Assembly: GCF_009870125.1 (NCBI RefSeq)
Contig: NC_046679.1
Location: 26,288,001-26,352,000 of the forward strand
Direction: 5' to 3'
From: Drosophila pseudoobscura
Lineage: Eukaryota > Arthropoda > Insecta > Diptera > Drosophilidae
DNA: 64,000 nt
Positions 21,301 to 35,207 of the stretch are shown here, piece by piece; position 1 is the first letter of the stretch; the number at the start of each line of letters is the position of its first letter. The position numbers were made by a program, and so were the translations under genes. The notes beneath the pieces are model-generated. The model made no database searches. It had not been told where the DNA came from and worked only from the letters and a program-made list of their open reading frames with translations.

Positions 21301-24300
21301 GTTGATTGTTTGCTGAAAGAGCGGGGGGCCTTTTTGGAACCTTCTTGGTTTTTATTTACGACTCAACAACGTAACTGCAAACTGGTATTGTAAACCGTAT
21401 TCTTCTATTCTTTCCTGCCCTGAAAGTTGCTTAAATTGCAACTTACTTTGTGCTTTTCTTTATATCATTCACCTTGAACGTGATTGGGCTGTGGGATATG
21501 TGTAAATAACTATTGGAGAAGACCATGCCCTGACCACGCTCTCAACATTCCGCTGTCGGATCTGCTGAGTTTGCGATTTTTGGTAGGCAGGGGACGGACC
21601 GACCACTCCTCCAATTACACATTTTTGGCTTAAACTCAATTATTTTTGTGCTGAGTTTTGTTTGGTTGTTTGCACAGATATCACATATATCACCCCATGA
21701 TTCAGTTCTGAGTATAGTATAGGAATACGAAATAGGAGAGGAGCAAATATTTGAACTGACTCCAAGTTGCCTGTAGAGTGCCAAGTGCGGAGGGTCCCCA
21801 CCTAATGATATAACAATTTTAAGAGCAGAAGCTCTCCGACACAAACACTTTCGTAATACAGTTTCCAGATTACAACAGAGAATTACCAGCAATAAGGTAT
21901 CTGAATCATCCGATAGTATCTCCCTCGGGCACTGTTTTCATCACGTACACCATTCTTTTCTATATTCAATTTTGATTTACATATTCATATGCCTGGAATA
22001 GAACAGGTTCAAGGTTGGAGTCGCCTTAACATTCTGCAATAATTTCCATGACTAATGAATACTTTAAGCAATTCCTGCGACGCACACGGAGTGGAGTGTT
22101 GTTTTCCTCTTAATGGGTCAATTTATGGGGGGAAAAATATATAACATTCCTGCCCAACAGAAGGTGAATTGGAGAGTCATATAATCGATTACTTTCCACC
22201 CACAAAAAGGCATGAATGAAGCTCTGGCACGCTCTTCTGACCTTCCAGTGTGTCGCTGACCCTCACTGAGGGCTTTTCTTCCTACGAATTGCACAACGGC
22301 ATGCAGTTTTAGGTCATGGCCTCCGTAGAGAACTTTGAACTTTGCGCGCGGAATAGCCGCGGATGTCCTTGCCGTTGCATAATGTCTGCTGCCTTTAGCC
22401 AAGAAGAAACCCATAGAACTGTCAAACTTTTGTAAATTTCCACTTTGTTTTGCACAGTTTTCCTACCCAAAGAGATCTGCGTCTGCTATTGGTCTCCGTT
22501 TCCGCATCATTAGAGACTGCAATTGCGAGCATTGCAACCGGAAGGAAGCCCCCGGACACGTACTCGTACTATTTACAACAGAACTTTATACGCTGTTTGA
22601 TGTCGATGCTTCTGTTGCTGTTGCCATTCGTTAATTAGCTTAGTTAAACAAAAAAAAAAGCGGAACCCCCACGCCCCCGCACACGGAAAAGATGGCATAC
22701 AGAACGCATCGGAAGACGCACGGACGGAACCTTGACGGGGGAATTCGCGTAGAGCACAAATCGTATAAAGAAAAGTCCTTCAAATGAGTGTATATTATGT
22801 TCGTTGCTCTGTGGCTAATGTAATCTTGGCATCAAACGTACGAGTGCTGCGAATACAACACTCATTCGTTCATTCGAGAACCCGAGTATCTGAGCATCCG
22901 AGTATCTCATCTGCATCTCGTTGACAGCGCGGGTCAGCTGGGGGTCGATTGTTCGACCCAGGCCCCTCCCCCCGGTGACTATGCCAATCCATCCAGCACA
23001 CCCACCAACCTCTTCCCCGCACAGTCCACCCTTTTCAAACCCCGTAGTGCAGTGCGGGTGAAGCTAAACTTTTGCACTTTCAACTTTTCTGTTGTTCTTA
23101 TCTGATAAAGTAGGGGACCCGCCCCCTCTCTGATCCGCACTGATCCGAGATTTTGTCACCCAAAACTTGCCAAAATACAATTGAAATTTAAACAGAACAG
23201 CGACTAGAGAGAAGACCTTTGATGCCCTCCCATGGATGATGTCTCGACTACAATCCAGTGGCAGCCGACAGACAGAGTGTCACGCGTTGGGGCTTATGTA
23301 ATCGGTACACATATCGATATGGGTAGATATAAGATGTATGTGGAAGAGCTTCCCCAGTCCAGTGGCTGTTGGTCAGTGTTTGCAGTCGCTTGAAGCCGGT
23401 GGAAATTAGCAAATTAAATGAGAGTCGGCGGACGCGGACTTGGACTTCCTCGTGGCTACAAGTGCACTCTCTCCACACTCACAATCCACACACTCATAGT
23501 TTGTCTGGAATTCAATTAATGAGTGCAGTGCGCGTTGTCGGTCTTTCGTTTTCTGTTTGCACTTCTAATGGGGACCCACACGACATCTGATTCACATTTG
23601 CGGGTGGAGTGTGTGTGCTCCTCCTCCTCCCCCTCCACACCTGAACAAATAGATAATGGAACAGAGATAGGGACAGAGTAGTAGAAAGAGAAAGATAGAG
23701 GAAGGCAGGGGCTCGGCTCGACATACATAGAGCTCTATTATTAAGTGATCTTTGAACCAAAAGCTCCGCCTTTTATTCAGAGATTTCTACCTTGGATGTC
23801 CCTTCCTTAGGGCTTTCACTGTACCATACCCACAATCTCTAAATAAATATAAATACTTTGTCCATCCATCAACATTCTTGGCTTTCAAGGGGCCATAACA
23901 AATGAGATTCACGCGAGCCCCAACACACATATAATTCTCTGATTTTGTTATGTACTGTTTGACGTCAGTAAAAAGATTAAAAATTAAGAAAATGGGGGAA
24001 CATTTATAGATAATGGTATCCCTTGCAATAAAGCCTCTACCTCTGCATACTTCCTTCCTTTTCTATAAAGAAATCTTGCATTTTTAGGGATTAACCACGG
24101 ATTATTCAGATAAAAAATCCAATAGGTTCCACTTTTTTCCTTATCTTAAGCTTCTCTTCCACCCATTTCTTATCCATACCCGAGTACGAGTATTATATAT
24201 TTCTCGGATCTGCCATCTACCACACATTCTGACGTCAATCGGGGGGGAATGGGAATGTAAATTCATGCAAATTAGGGAGTCTTTTGGCAGCAGGTCCTCG

Positions 24301-26595
24301 TTTTTGCTCCACTCTCGCTCTCTCTGTTCTGTCTCCGGTGCTAATTAGATTTTACGAGCCTCGTTTGCCGCCCATGTGTCCACGTGGTGTGGCAGGGACA
24401 GTTATTGAACCTGACTCTTGGCTCGAGGCCAAGATGCCTTCAAATTAAGATTGTAGATTACATGCACAATGGTAGGAATGGGTTGGGAACGGGTCCTCTT
24501 CGCTGCCCTGCTAAATGGGCAAAGATTACGACAACGCATCCCCCAGCCAAGGACAATGGGCAAAAGACAAAAGAAATGACAGGACTGGAGGGCCAGAAGG
24601 ACGAGCGACAGTCGTCGGGAATGAAAAATGAAAATGTTAATGTCAGAACATAATGAAGGAGGGACTGACAGCCAGTCCGGAAAATAATGCGCAGACACGC
24701 ACGCATTTCATAAGAGGAAAACACGCAAGGAAAAATAAAATGGAAAAGCGTGCTCTATCTAGCACAAATCGATGGGTTATATCCTGTCCAGTCGTACTCC
24801 ACTTTGTGGAGAAAAACCCCTTTAAAATCGGCCAACAACCTTGACACATGTCGCAGGTGCCCCTCGGTGGGGGGTGGGGGGGTCGGTGGCAGATAGCTTT
24901 TGCTGTTGCATTGACAACTTCCGCGTGTGCGAAAAACATAAAACTAAACAATTAGCAAAATTAACAATTACCATACGAGTGGAGGGACGCGGACTCCTCC
25001 CGCAAACATTAATTATTGCTCGGACGAGGGTTCTCCAGAGAGAGAGAGAGAGGGATCTTACAACGAATTAATTTGTTTACCAAATGGAAAGTACACTCGG
25101 TACACTGGGCGACATACATATATAGCACACACATATAGTGTGTGCGCACATATCGTATCTGGCAAATGACAAATGCAAACGATGAGCAAACAACTAAATT
25201 GTTATTCTTTTATTATTATTATTTTTCGATCAACAAAAAGTCAAGACTCTGTTGTTTGCATTCTGGAATGAAATGAATGATTTCTACAGTGTATTCACTT
25301 TCAGAGGGGCTATCTAAGGAGGAGCTTCCCTCCAGGTAGCTTTCCCTGTGTCTAGAAGTGTGTTTTCTTTGCAAATATAAACCATATTCCACATTCTGTT
25401 TGCATAAGTTGCACTCTAAGAGCTGCGGGCGGGGTACGGGGGTCACAGAAGGCCAGAGGGCGTAGTGTTTACTCATTCAAGTGCGACGCAAGTTGTTGAC
25501 CAATTGCTTGTCATCTATCGATGGCAATCGAATCGAAATGTATTTGATTTTTCATTTATACCAGCACCCACCCACCCTGGAAGGTATGCCATGCAGCAGC
25601 GCCCCTCGGTCTGATGTGTTCTGCTTGGGATTCACTCTTAATCCCCGCTTATCGTGGACAGGAGGCAGAGACACTGGCCAGGAAGAACAAAGCACATAGC
25701 TCAGAGCACAGTGGGAAATATCTCATCGATATTCGATATTCAAAACTCAATCGTGCATGCTAACTATCGTGGCTTTCAGAGTGAGTGTGTTTGATTTTTA
25801 GCAACTCTCATGAGAGTACTCGATTTGTTTGTAAATATGTACCCGATTCTCTGTATAAATCTATAAATCTGCGTGCTAAAACCCATAAAGTGAACTGCAA
25901 AATTTGTATTTAAAATTAGCAAAGCTCACAACAGACAGAGAAAAAATGAGGGAAACAGGGAGACTGAAATCCACAAAATGTCACGTTTTAGGGTTTTGTT
26001 TTTCAGAGGGATATATATCCACGTGTACTCAAGTAATTAGCCATTCAAGATGGTATAGTATATCCCTATAGCCTTAAATATTATCGGTTTACAGTGGAAT
26101 GACCTGTGGAGAGCCGGTTTTTCTGAAAGTCGCTCCTAGAGATTACCATCTCGTCCCCTTTCTCCGAGATAGGCAGCAGACCTCTATGAATGCCACTCCC
26201 TTGGGCGTCCTACCACCTACGCCAGTCTACACTGGAAATGCCACGAGCTACCCATTAAGCTCCCATTGATAATTTGCACAATGTGTTCACATCTCCACAG
26301 ATGCCTCCTTCCTGGTCCGTTACGGGACAAGGAGAAACAGAAACAGTTCAAGGACAATTGCTTTTGTGGGTGCCAGCCAGTGTACACTCTGCCAGTGACG
26401 TGCGACAGCGAAGGTCGTTCAGGAGGAGACTGGGAACTGGGAACTGGGGACTGGGGACTGCGGATTGGGGACTGCGAGACAGAGACCGTGACCGATGCGA
26501 AACGCGACCGCCTGGGGAGGATCCGCATTAAGTCCGCTTGGCGTGCGAGCAATTAACCAAGAGAAATGTATTCGTATTAGCAAGAATAGTTACGT

Positions 26596-27125
26596 CTTGC
26601 TCAGCCAGAAAGAGGAGAGGTTTACGAGCAATTAAGGGGAAAACGTAATTGCTGGAAATTTATGGAGAGAATATGAGAAAATTTGAACAGGATTTGCTTA
26701 GCACTGTCCATATCCGATACTAAGAGAGAGGAGGGGCACAGAACTAAAAGAACTTGACGACTTCTTATGGAATCCAGGGAAACCAGAGCAGTATGATATT
26801 GATAGAGAAGGTATAAGGGTTCTTCTCCCCTAAGATCTCTCTGGGTAAAGAAATCTCTTGCTCTCTCTCTCTTGCTCAGCCAGAAAGAGGAGAGGTTTAC
26901 GAGCAATTAAGGGGAAAACGTAATTGCTGGAAATTTATAGAGAGAATATGAGAAAATTTGAACAGGATTTGCTTAGCACTTAGTCCATACCCGATACTAA
27001 GAGAGAGGAGGGGCACAGAACTAAAAGAACTTCACGACTTCTTATGGAATCCATGGAAACCAGAGCAGTATGATATTGATAGAGAAGGTATATTAGGGTT
27101 CTTCTCCCCTAAGATCTCTCTGGGG
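26596..27125. repeat. 250-bp tandem duplication
   Basis: Copy 1 spans 26596-26845 and copy 2 spans 26871-27125, both starting CTTGCTCAGCCAGAAAG and ending at AAGATCTCTCTGGG. They are separated by 25 bp that include a CT run. The copies differ by only a few substitutions and small indels (for example GCACTGTCC against GCACTTAGTCC), so the event is recent. No ORF spans it. Confidence 0.9.
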
Positions 27126-30100
27126 GCCAGCTATAAGATCTTTTTTGTGTGCTCTCCTGGAAGAGCACCCTGTATGCTAAGTGCACTCACTATATGTATG
27201 TACAATTTATGCAGCAAAAACACACGGGAGACCAGACAACAATCGCATGGTTACTTGTTGTAATTAAGGCAACACAGCAACAGAAACAGAGTAGCAGAGT
27301 AACAGAGCAACAACTGAACAGAACAGAACAACAAAATAGCAATCATCAGAGGCAGGGGCGAGGCAGAGACAGAGGCAGAGGCAGAGCAGTACTATGAAAT
27401 ATTTATGTTTTTCCAAGTTGAGATTATAATTGAGAAAAAAACAAAAACAACAACAACAATACAAATCGAAGTAAAACAGAAATTTAATTACCGTTTAAAG
27501 TAAGTTCCTCCTCTTGACCCAATTCTCAGGCGACCGACCCCATTCAATATGAAACACAAACTGAAATTCAAACAAAACAAAAGGCAGCTGCGGCAAACAT
27601 CTCCTCGAAAAAAAACCCGCTCGAAATACAGATCTAATCTACAAGTTCAGATCGAGAAATCGAAACCAAGAATAGAGCGGGGAAATAATTGTGTTTGAAA
27701 ATGGGAAAAGTCTCACCGAATGATTGATGAGGCGGAGAGCGTGTGCTGTAGAGTTCCCAGAGTACTCAAAGACACAATATTAGATAGATGGATGCACCAA
27801 AAATTTATTTCTTTTCTGGTAAAAGCCGGAAAAGTTCAGTGAACTAATTTCATTCGGTTTTTATCAAAATTTCCACTCAAAAACACCTTCTAGTTGGAAA
27901 AGTTAATGAAGGTCAAAGAAAAATTGGGGAAAATGTTGTTCAAAAAGACGAAAATCAGAACTATTCATATAAAATGTAGAAAACTTTTGTTAACCGAATG
28001 AAATGTGGAACGTAAACAGATTAATTTATTACATCAGGTTCTGTTCTCTATATCTAAATATCTATACTATATCATTGTTGCATTCTACGCAGCAGGTCCG
28101 CAAATGTATAATATTTGTGTTTGTTTCTGGTAATGGCATTTTTCACGAATTTTCCCCACACAATTAATGTGGAAATATTTTACAAGTACTATAGTTTGTA
28201 TATTTATGGGGATATATTTTAAATTAATATCTGTTCGGGGTCGTTGCCAAAGGCGCATGTAATGTGGCATCTCTCTATTCCCATTTGGTTAACGGTTTAC
28301 AGCATTCACTGTACTGTACATTCGACCATAAGCTCTGCTTGTAAATCTGTGAATTACGATCCGCTGTGCCGCCGGCTGCTGCATGGCAATGACAAAGCTC
28401 TTAACACCTTCTCTCTCTCTCTCTGCCGCTCTCTCCGGCGACACCTACCGGGCTTACGACTCAAGGAGACCGTAACACACACGCACACACACACAGAATC
28501 CACATCCCGTGGTAAAAAGTCTTGGGTTCTGTCTTGAGGCTTTTGCTTTTGCGTCGCGTACTCGAAAATCAAAGCCAAATGATTGCGCCCCCCCTCTCTC
28601 TCGCTCGCTCTTCTCTACTATCCACCTCTCGGAGAGTGCGAAATGTGTGCTCACTCTTTCACACACCTATCAAGTGGTTGTTGTTGTCCAAAAAAGTCCA
28701 ACAACAACAACAACAACAACAAAAAGCGCAACGAAGAACATTTCTGCTGCGCAATTTCTTCTTCGGCGGCGGCGTTTTCTTTCCTTCGTTTTCTGCTGGC
28801 ATTCTCTGGGCATCGCTGCCTCTCTTTCCCACTCTCATGTGAGTGAAATTAAACACTTCCTCCATGATACTGTTGTTGTTCCTTTCCCTCTTTTTTTGTT
28901 TTTGTTTTCATTTCGTTTTCGTGCCGGCAAAAACAAAAGTTTTATGTAATTTTGGCTTCGGGCATAAACAAGCATGGAGGAATGCGTTAAGTAGACCATT
29001 TCGACCAAAAAATACCCATTCCTTGGTGGAATGTGTCCTATGAGAGAGTGGGGATCAAAAGATTAAACCAAATGATCTCAATAATCGGTTTAGTTTCTAT
29101 AGTCTCAGAGATACAGTTGTTCCCCATTCATTCTGCCTTGTACACCCCTCAATTACTGGGTACAGAAAAGGTTTGGGCCTCTGAGTAATTGAAAAACATT
29201 TGCTGTGGGCCATAAATTTGAATTAGATTAGCTGGAAAATAAATACGATACGAACGAGTACGCACTGAATTTATGGATTTATTTTGATTGCTTCTACTTT
29301 ATGTGTGGTTGTGTGGGTGTGGTTTCTATTAATCTGTTTACTCTATTGCTAAAATATCACAATACACAATATCATGTAGTTGTTGTTGTTGTTGGTTACG
29401 CTTTATAAAGGAAACCCCCCATCCCAGCGAAACCGAAACTGAAACCGAAACACTGACCTATTCCAAGTGAATTTCAATTGCTGGCCCTGTTGTGTGGGAA
29501 TTTGTTTTGCGATTGAGAGACTGCTTATTATTATGATTATGAAAAGTTCTATGGGAGAAAGGTTATCAAGCACCCCTGGGGACCCGGCGCAACTAATCCA
29601 GCAATTATCATGGAAAGTCCGGGTGTACCCGGAGATCACTAATCACTAATCACAGGCCAAAAGCAGCTTTATTTTTAGTCAAAAGGAAAACAAACGGAAT
29701 ACAAAGAAAGAGCAAAAGAGAAGAGCAAAAAACGGGAAGAATGTATGGGCAAAGATCATCCGAAGAAACACCTGTGTAGCTCGTTTTCAGATCATTTGAA
29801 TTTATCCAAGCTTTAATTATGGTTTATTATGCAAAACAAACCTCAATCACATCACACACAGAATCATCTCTAATCTCTAAATATGTCTGTTTCTCTCCGA
29901 ATATCTTCCCCAGAGATACGGATAAGAATGTGGTTCTGCCTGCTTAAGTCACAGCACCTCATCATCCAAATCATCATCAGTTGAACAGCAGCCGATTGGC
30001 GCCACACAGTCATAAATCAAATCTCAGCATTCCCTCTACTTTTCGCTCATTTAAATAAAAATTCAAACGAAAGGAACGAAGCGAAAATACCAATATGCTA

Positions 30101-31759
30101 AACTTTAAGAAAACGCAAAAAAGTAAATTGAATCAAAAACCAGCAGCCGGCAGAATATAGATTCTTTTTACCGACACATTTGGGAACAGTTCTTGAAGAA
30201 AGTCTACGGTTAAAGGAAAGACAGATGAAACCTTTGCCAGGATCGTTGCAAGGATTCACAAAAAAACCAAAAAACATTTACAGTGCCTGCCGGTAATACT
30301 CTCGCTCTCTAGAAATCCGGAAATCTCTAGATTTGTAGCATCAACCAAAGCAATTGCATCTTCCATTTGTTCTAGAAACTTCCATGGAGTATTTCTTGGA
30401 GTTTTCATTGGGATTTCATTGTTTTGCATTCAAACAACTACAACTCAATATTTTTGATTGTTTTTGTAAGAAGTTTAAGGAACATGTGGCCCCAGATTTC
30501 TTTCCACTCCACTTCTGTACTCTTTTAAAGCATATATTTGAGTTTAAATGGTGCATATTTTAGCAGTCATAACAAATGAGTCATTAAATTTTGAACCAAC
30601 AGTCTCACTCTCAAAAATTCTCGCAACCATTATGACGGCGTTGCTTTCGGGTTCTTTGAGATCTCTGGAACTCTCTCTGGGAATTTATCCTTTAAGTAAA
30701 CACACTTTCCCTACTCACTGTATCTGTATTTTGGATCTATTTTATTTATAACATTCAGTCCCATGGCAGGGGTCTTATTTTCTCTCTTCTGCTACTGCTT
30801 CTGGTTTTTGTTTTTGGTTACTTTTTTGTGCAATTACTTCGATCGATCCCCCAATCGAGCCGGGAGACAAAAAATGTTAAATTTTTAAACTTTATGCAAA
30901 TGTTTTGCTGTGCCGCAATTTCACTCTTCCACTCTTTCGTTTTTTGTGTAATTATTTTGTGTGCTTATATTATTTTTCGGGTTATTTGGCTAATTAGCGG
31001 GGAGGCTGCTTATCAACTTGTTTATTTTTGGTATCTGAAATTTCTTATTTCTGTATTGCCGTTTTGTGTCAATTTCTTACAGCTGTTTATGGATTATTGT
31101 TTCATATTTTCTCTCGGTTTTCACTCATTTATTTGTTGGCTTCAAAGGTTGATTGAATACAAACTTTTGGGAATTCTTGGAATTTGTTTTGTTTTCACAC
31201 ACACACACTTTTTAGACACCGTACCGTCACCATCCGAACACCGATATCGGTATAGGATTCACTGTGATTTTATTGTTCCGTTTCGGCCATAAATTGACGG
31301 CCCTCATGCATATTCATGGATATATGTATTTGTTGTGGTGCTGCGGCGGTGAGCCGAAAATCCAGTTCTCTTTGTTTGCAACTAATTATGTTTTTCTTCT
31401 CGAATATTATAATTGTTACTGGGATAGTTATTAATTATATTCGATGTTTGCGCTGTTGCTGTGCTGACTGACCGTCGAAATATCTGAGAAATATCTCCCT
31501 GTTATCTGCGTCTCTTTCCCCACAATCACGTGGAGTTGGGCGACGACACGTAAGACGTATGTAAGTAGACGTAAGCGTAAGGCGCGGCGCATCCGTCTCT
31601 AACGGGAGCTGAACATGAAATGAACTAAACGGAGAGCTCCACGAAACCCCATGTGGGGCGGCGCAGTCTATATATTTTTATACTTCGTGTTTATATACGA
31701 AGGTTTTTTGTCTGTGTGCAAAAACCGGCAAGCTGTTTGCCAGTGTGTGTTGTGAGTGG

Positions 31760-31763
<4 letters not shown>

Positions 31764-31792
<29 letters not shown>
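31764..31792. repeat. (CT)n microsatellite
   Basis: An uninterrupted CT dinucleotide run of about 29 bp in the large intron. Confidence 0.9.
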
Positions 31793-34700
31793 ACGGAAAA
31801 AGGTGAGCACAACAGAAAAACAAGCGAGCAAAGCAAACGGTGGATAGGCAAACGTAAAGATAGGTAAAATAAACCGAAACAAGAGACGAAGAGAGCGATA
31901 AGCAGAGGGAGAGAATGATTAGGGCCCTCCACGGCTTAGGGCTGTTGTCGCTTATGGGGCGTGGCACTCCACCATCAGCTGACCGCAAAACCTGATCGAA
32001 GCCACAGGGTGTATTTCAATATAAGGTAAGGCAGGCATTCCCGATCTTTCAATTTACTTTTTGTTTTCTATTAAAACACCTTGATCGAAGTGGAGGCCTC
32101 TTTCTGGAACAACATAGAGTGCAAGGTATATTGGTTGCAGCCTCTGGAACTGCCACACCGATGCAAGCACTGCCCTACCTTCCATATAATATACCTTGAC
32201 CAGACCCACTCTCTCTCTCTCTGTCCTCCACCCCTCTGTCGATTACTCAACTCTGAATTTCAGTGTGTCCGCTCTCTTTCGTTGGCTTTCCTCCACTTAC
32301 AACGCATTAACATTTACATTTCTGTTATGTTTATTATTTTGTTGTTCTCCCCCATCATTCGCCCTCGTTCTAATGCTCTATCCATGGATTCTTTGTGTGT
32401 GCCGAAGCGCACGTAGGCCTAAAAGACCAGAAGCCGCCACAGCAGCAACAGCAACAATAACGCACCGAATTATTTCGCCCTTAGCATGATGTCTGCTGTC
32501 TCTGTCGCTCCAATACGGCATAAATCACCCTATCTCTGTCACCTCACGCAGCGCAGCCGCCTGCTCTAGTTCTGACTCTGTCGGCTGCGAAGTCGGCGTC
32601 AATATCAAGTCGTACCCTTTACAGCGTGGGCATTGTCGTTCGCTCACTCCGATCGGCTCATATGCATCTAAGAGGGTATCAAATGTTTCGCACCGAACTG
32701 TAGTTTGTCCACTTTCTGCATGTGGGCGGCGGCTTGAGAGACTCTCCTCTCGCAAGCCCCAGACTAAGCATAAGCTCAGGCGACAGCGGACCACAAAAAC
32801 AACGACCTACACACACTGATTGTCAATGTCTGGGCTGCCTTCAAAATCAATGCCGATCGATGTTTGAGATTTGTTTGTGGGTTGTGCTTTCTCTCAAACA
32901 GACAGCCGCTCCGCCGCTCCTTTCGCTCTGGCTCTCCTTCTCTCCTGCATTCGCTGTGTTTCAAAAATATATTACGTCATGGGCCCGTCAGACACTTGAT
33001 ACGAGACAGCCGGCAACCCGTAAAAGGGGTAAAACGAAATAAACACCAAAAAAGAGGAAAAACGAAAACACATGAAAGAGAGAGAGGGGAGGGATACACG
33101 TTCAATGGTGGTTGTTGCTGTTCTCACTCTTGCTTTTGCCTGACATTGAAAATGCAGCTTAACATAAACATCAACATAAAAGCAACAAACTGCAGCCCCT
33201 GTACATGCATACACACATGCATACATCTACATATGTATGTATGTACATGTGTATGAGAGACCCAGTGGTGAGACCGTCAAGGTCAGAGAGAGGGTAAAAA
33301 TCCAGAATCAACAGTAGCAACAGTTGGACTCTCTTCAAGTCCTGCACTATCCCTCTCTCTCTCTCTCTCTGTCACTCTTCCTTTCTGTTGCACTCGCTAT
33401 CTTCTGAATTGCAATGACGCCACCGAAGCAACTGTATCGGATGATAGCCATCGATGAACGATGACGTGTGTATCGCTGAAATGCAGTTCATAAATCAAAA
33501 GAGCAACAAACATTTGTTTTTTTTTGGGTAAGTTGTTTTTCTCTTGCTATTTCGGAACAATAGTTTTTATTTGTTTGTTGACGACACGCTTTGTCTTGGG
33601 GTGGAAATTGCACCGACATTGCATTTTTCTTGTTATTCAAGCTATTTATAAAGTTGTTATTCGTCGTGCCATGTAACATTTCAAAACAAGAGAAAATTGC
33701 ATTTTCATTAGCCATAGAAATGGGTGTCAAGTGTTTAATGACAAGGGAGATTGATGAGGATTAAAAGGGGGAAGAAAGAAAACTACTATCGCTAAACGTG
33801 GCAAGTGCTTAGCAGTAATCGATAACTATCGATCGTCAGAAGAACAAAGTTTACGCACCTACGATTTTACTACAAAATCGATTACCTTCAAGATAAGCGC
33901 TGTTCTATGAGTTCTGTGAGAATACTAGATGGCATATAATAGGTTTGGTATTTCTAGTAGTTTTTTATTTTAATGATAATCCATGGCAATCAGTCGATTA
34001 ACTTAAATTTGAATATTAATTGAATTATTAATAAACTTGTGGTATATTTCCACTCCAATTACCTTTATTAATGAGATGGAGTAAAAGGAAAACAAGAAAA
34101 TATTCCACAATAACAACAGCTGTTCCCACACCTACGCAGTGGAATTGATTGCTTTATTCCCCTTATTCGTCTTCTTCTTTACTGTTATCCAAGCTTTTTC
34201 AATTGATTCGGACAGCAAATGAATTAAAATGTTGAATAGAAATAATCTTAGCACTCTGCCTGGCATTTACATATGTAAAACATATTGTTTACCTATTCAA
34301 AGCGCTCTATTTATCTACATATCTATCCGGCCGGCCCTCTGATGTTTTTCTATTTGGTCGCCACTCTTTGCACTGCTTTTCTGGCGCTCTTCTCTGCCTT
34401 TCCGGTTCTCACTGCTTTTCTGCCTCTCCTCTCTGCTAAACAAATCTTAATTCAAGCGGCTCTGCTTTTGTTTTCAATACTCTCTCTCATTGAGTATTAT
34501 TAACTGGGTGTAACCCTTTTCTTTAGCCTCTCGTTGGAGCAGATCGTTGAAGATCTCCAAAGAGTATCAATAGTTTCGACTCTCAAAAGCCTGCCTGCCT
34601 TTTCTGGTTTTTTGCATGTGATTTTCGCTACGAACTTCTGTGGTTTTTTAGTGTTGTATTTTTTTCATTGCGTTTTATTTGTTTGTTTTGTTTTAGTTTT

Positions 34701-34913
34701 CGCTGTTTACTTAGGGTGTGACGCCTGTTTGAGTGAGCGAGTGAGACACTGCTTTACTTTTTGTTTAAATTTCAAAGTCAAGGTTAAATTTTTTGATAGA
34801 ATGGGTTGTTTTGGCTAGAAATTGGGTTAGTTTTTATACGAAATCTGGTACTTGCTGTTCTTAATTATCGCTTTATGCCTATAAATTAGAGTTTATTTAA
34901 GCGTTTTACTTAC

Positions 34914-34950
34914 TTTGTACAGCCAATTGTTGTTGATGCGCCGCAGCGCG
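34914..34950 (-). CDS. SNF4Agamma: SNF4Agamma 37-nt micro-exon
   Basis: Acceptor TTTTTTTACAG and donor GTAAGT flank 37 nt encoding RAAAHQQQLAVQ plus one base (phase 0 in, 1 out). It joins either KRKA (exon 40667-40789) or LSNS (exon 35040-35207) to AHMRRAS. The next codon is completed to Ser at the junction. Reading it in the other frame (ALRRINNNWLYK) would break the downstream frame. Confidence 0.84.
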
Positions 34951-35039
34951 CTGTAAAAAAAGAGAGAGAAAATCAAATAAATACAAATAGAAATAAATAA
35001 TTGAAATTCCCAATCCCAAATGTAACCTCTTCTGCTTAC

Positions 35040-35207
35040 GCTGTTCGACAACATGGCCCTGATTCCTGGTAGCGACTGTACATCCAGGGAATGACTGCGC
35101 CCCCGCCGCGTCTTAGTGGTGGGTGAGACGGGCGGAGGACCTGGCGAAGACGAGGCCGCACTGCTTGAGTGCGTGTGGCGGTAGATCCAGCGCTTGACCG
35201 CTGACAT
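35040..35207 (-). CDS. SNF4Agamma: SNF4Agamma alternative first exon (MSAVKRW)
   Basis: ATG at 35207 begins MSAVKRWIYRHTHSSS; the 168-nt exon ends IRAMLSNS at a GTAAGC donor, phase 0, and reads into the 37-nt micro-exon. The isoform is about 651 residues. The peptide contains a Ser/Pro-rich stretch (SSSPGPPPVSPTTKTRRG) and RSHSLDVQSLPG, whose RxHSLD pattern resembles a 14-3-3/AMPK-type phosphorylation site (inference). A promoter is expected just upstream, in 35208-35500. Confidence 0.84.

Larger units (their letters stand above)
18340..34913 (-). other. Large SNF4Agamma intron, 16.6 kb
   Basis: Noncoding apart from the leader near 18340-18700. It contains a 250-bp tandem duplication at 26596-27125 (listed separately), a GGGACTG-type minisatellite at about 26435-26480, CAACAA and CT/GA microsatellites (28380-28430, 28700-28722, 31764-31792), several TACGAGTA words, and a CCCCTCGGT-containing motif at about 25590-25615. 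I found no exon with matching splice sites and frame. Listed ORFs in this region look random. Confidence 0.5.

Noticed and set aside
21542..21892. 116-codon minus-strand ORF
   Set aside because: No similarity recognised, no splice context and ordinary intronic composition; probably chance.
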